A DNA stretch of 47,132 nt from Azospirillum agricola (GTDB lineage: Bacteria; Pseudomonadota; Alphaproteobacteria; Azospirillales; Azospirillaceae). A program made the translations under genes and the position numbers. Within the stretch, counting starts at the first letter, position 1, and every line of letters begins with the position of its first letter. The DNA is taken from NCBI RefSeq assembly GCF_017876095.1, contig NZ_JAGINM010000038.1:1-47132 (forward strand). The letters run 5' to 3'. Below are positions 46,029 to 47,132 of this stretch, piece after piece. The notes below the pieces were generated by a model. It did not search any database and was not told the DNA's origin. It saw only the letters and a list, made by a program, of their open reading frames with translations.

Positions 46029-47132
46029 CTATTGAAGGTAGGTGAACACCTGCTTGCCGGTCACGTTGACCGGGGCGATGGTCGCCAAGGTCGCCCAGGC
46101 CAACGCATCGAACGAATACTGCACGAACACCGTCCCGCTGATGCGGCTGGGTTGCGGCGTGAGCGACAGGGCTCGCACCGTCACTGCCGTCCCGAAGTCC
46201 ACGTAAATCCAAGCGTTGGACGCTTGTCCGTCAGCGGTGGACCACTCCGTGGAGGGGTTGTCATCGATCGCCCGCCCAGCTGGGAACCCGGGGTAGGCGC
46301 TGCTGGCGGTCGCCGTCTTGCCCGTGGTGAGATCGGTTCCGGTAGCGTCGGCCGCACCGAACATCTCCAGTTCGTAGAGGGCCGTGTAGTCGCCAGCTCC
46401 CGTGTAGGGCGCGCCGCTGGAAAACAGCCGCCAGTACCGCGCCGCCACCAGTCCGTGGCTGGTCACGTCGAAAGTCAGGGTGTTGGCCGCGTCGTTGTGG
46501 ACGATGCTCACGCCATTGCCCGGCACCACGAAGGCGGCCACCGTGTCGCGGATGAATTCGGCCAGATCGGGCAGATCGGCCACCGTCAAGGTGACGTCCC
46601 CGGCCCGGCCGGCGACGGAGCGCACGCGGTCGGTGTTGTCCACCTTGCCCCAGCTTGAGCCAGACGAAACGATCCAGTCGCCGACCTGCCAATCCGACTC
46701 GCCGTTGATCGCGGTGGTCCCGGCCACCGAAACCACGTAGTAGCGGCCCTTGTTGCCCGCCGCCGCCGTCGGGATGGCCGGGCTGTTGGTTGCGGCGTTC
46801 CACCCGCCCTGATAGTTGAGAGCGCCCAAAATTGCCGCCGGCAAGCGGGCGGTCGGCACCTTGCCGTCGCCGTCCAGCTCGCACACACCGCCCGGCTGGC
46901 CGGGCAGGACGGATGCAGCAGCGGCCTGCGCCGCCGTGCGGGCCGTCTCGGACAGCACCCGGTCGGCATGAGCAGCGGCGGCATCGGCCGCGGCGTTGCC
47001 CGCGCTGCCGGCGGCGGCGAGAGCGGACGCGGCGGCAGCACTGTCGCTCGCAGCCACACTTTCAGCGATGCCGGCGATCGTCTCGCCCACCGCCGCCGTA
47101 TCGGTGGAGTGTCGCCGCCAGTTCGCTGCCAT
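46029..47132 (-). CDS. Tail fibre / receptor-binding protein with C-terminal discoidin domain (may be partial)
   Basis: The 367 visible residues start with an Ala-rich helix (AAAASALAAAGSAGNAAADAAAAH), then PGGVCELDGDGKVPTARLPAAILGALNYQGGWNAATNSP and WQVGDWIVSSGSSWGKVDNTD segments found in tail fibre stems. From about 225, ARYWRLFSSG, ALYELEMFG, ASSAYPGFPAGRAIDDNPSTEWSTA and WIYVDFGTAVTVRALSL form an F5/8 type C (discoidin) domain, a likely carbohydrate-binding tip. The frame starts at the right edge, so more N-terminal sequence may lie outside. Confidence 0.85.
   Translation of the reverse strand: MAANWRRHSTDTAAVGETIAGIAESVAASDSAAAASALAAAGSAGNAAADAAAAHADRVLSETARTAAQAAAASVLPGQPGGVCELDGDGKVPTARLPAAILGALNYQGGWNAATNSPAIPTAAAGNKGRYYVVSVAGTTAINGESDWQVGDWIVSSGSSWGKVDNTDRVRSVAGRAGDVTLTVADLPDLAEFIRDTVAAFVVPGNGVSIVHNDAANTLTFDVTSHGLVAARYWRLFSSGAPYTGAGDYTALYELEMFGAADATGTDLTTGKTATASSAYPGFPAGRAIDDNPSTEWSTADGQASNAWIYVDFGTAVTVRALSLTPQPSRISGTVFVQYSFDALAWATLATIAPVNVTGKQVFTYLQ

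Noticed and set aside
1..47132. CRISPR array, retron, diversity-generating retroelement or tRNA gene
   Set aside because: No regularly spaced repeat-spacer unit, reverse transcriptase or tRNA-like cloverleaf was found by reading both strands.

Overview
The window is a GC-rich (roughly two-thirds G+C) piece of an alphaproteobacterial temperate phage. Protein style, codon use and the Rha-like and RepA_C-like proteins would fit Azospirillum or a related Rhodospirillales host, but the host cannot be proved from this sequence. It reads as a phage-plasmid: siphovirus-type HK97 virion genes sit on the same molecule as an iteron-controlled plasmid RepA, a ParA partition locus with centromere-like repeats, and a P1-like C4 antisense RNA with antirepressor control.

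Layout. (1) 1-17.3 kb, minus strand: virion module, in transcription order metallopeptidase, tyrosine recombinase, phosphoribosyltransferase, small early-type proteins, HNH nuclease, small and large terminase, portal (with a fused toxin-like nuclease domain), prohead protease, major capsid, head-tail connectors, tail tube, tail chaperones G/GT with a -1 frameshift, and the start of the tape measure, which runs off the left edge. (2) 17.9-20.4 kb: RepA, iteron origin, ParA, small ribbon-helix-helix partner and TGGCGTCA repeats. (3) 20.4-27.8 kb, minus strand: early/lytic operon with a putative initiator carrying iterons inside its own gene, a Gam-like nuclease inhibitor, a Lar-like anti-restriction protein, several Cys-rich proteins, and an antirepressor under a C4 RNA. 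(4) 27.8-35.1 kb: immunity region with divergent small regulators, a ParB-type CTPase fused to a helix-turn-helix, and a second tyrosine recombinase. (5) 35.1-37.9 kb: an AT-richer foreign insert with a Tn3-family terminal repeat, a truncated Tn3 transposase and two unrelated genes. (6) 38-44.6 kb: accessory (moron) genes, including a zinc-ribbon/SRAP fusion, an orphan amino-acid-binding protein, an AbiU2-like HEPN protein and a GNAT-like protein. (7) 44.7-47.1 kb, minus strand: Rz/Rz1 spanins, membrane-anchored lysozyme and a discoidin-bearing tail fibre that runs off the right edge.

The left edge ends in the tape measure and the right edge begins inside a tail fibre followed by lysis genes, all on the minus strand. 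That is the order expected if the molecule is circular and the missing tail genes join the two ends outside the window.

Together the genes describe an element that can persist as a low-copy plasmid (RepA, ParA, possibly ParB, recombinases for dimer resolution or integration), hold lysogeny through a repressor plus antisense RNA, switch to lytic growth via the antirepressor and a second origin, counter host defences (Gam, Lar), and possibly protect the host from other phages (HEPN protein).
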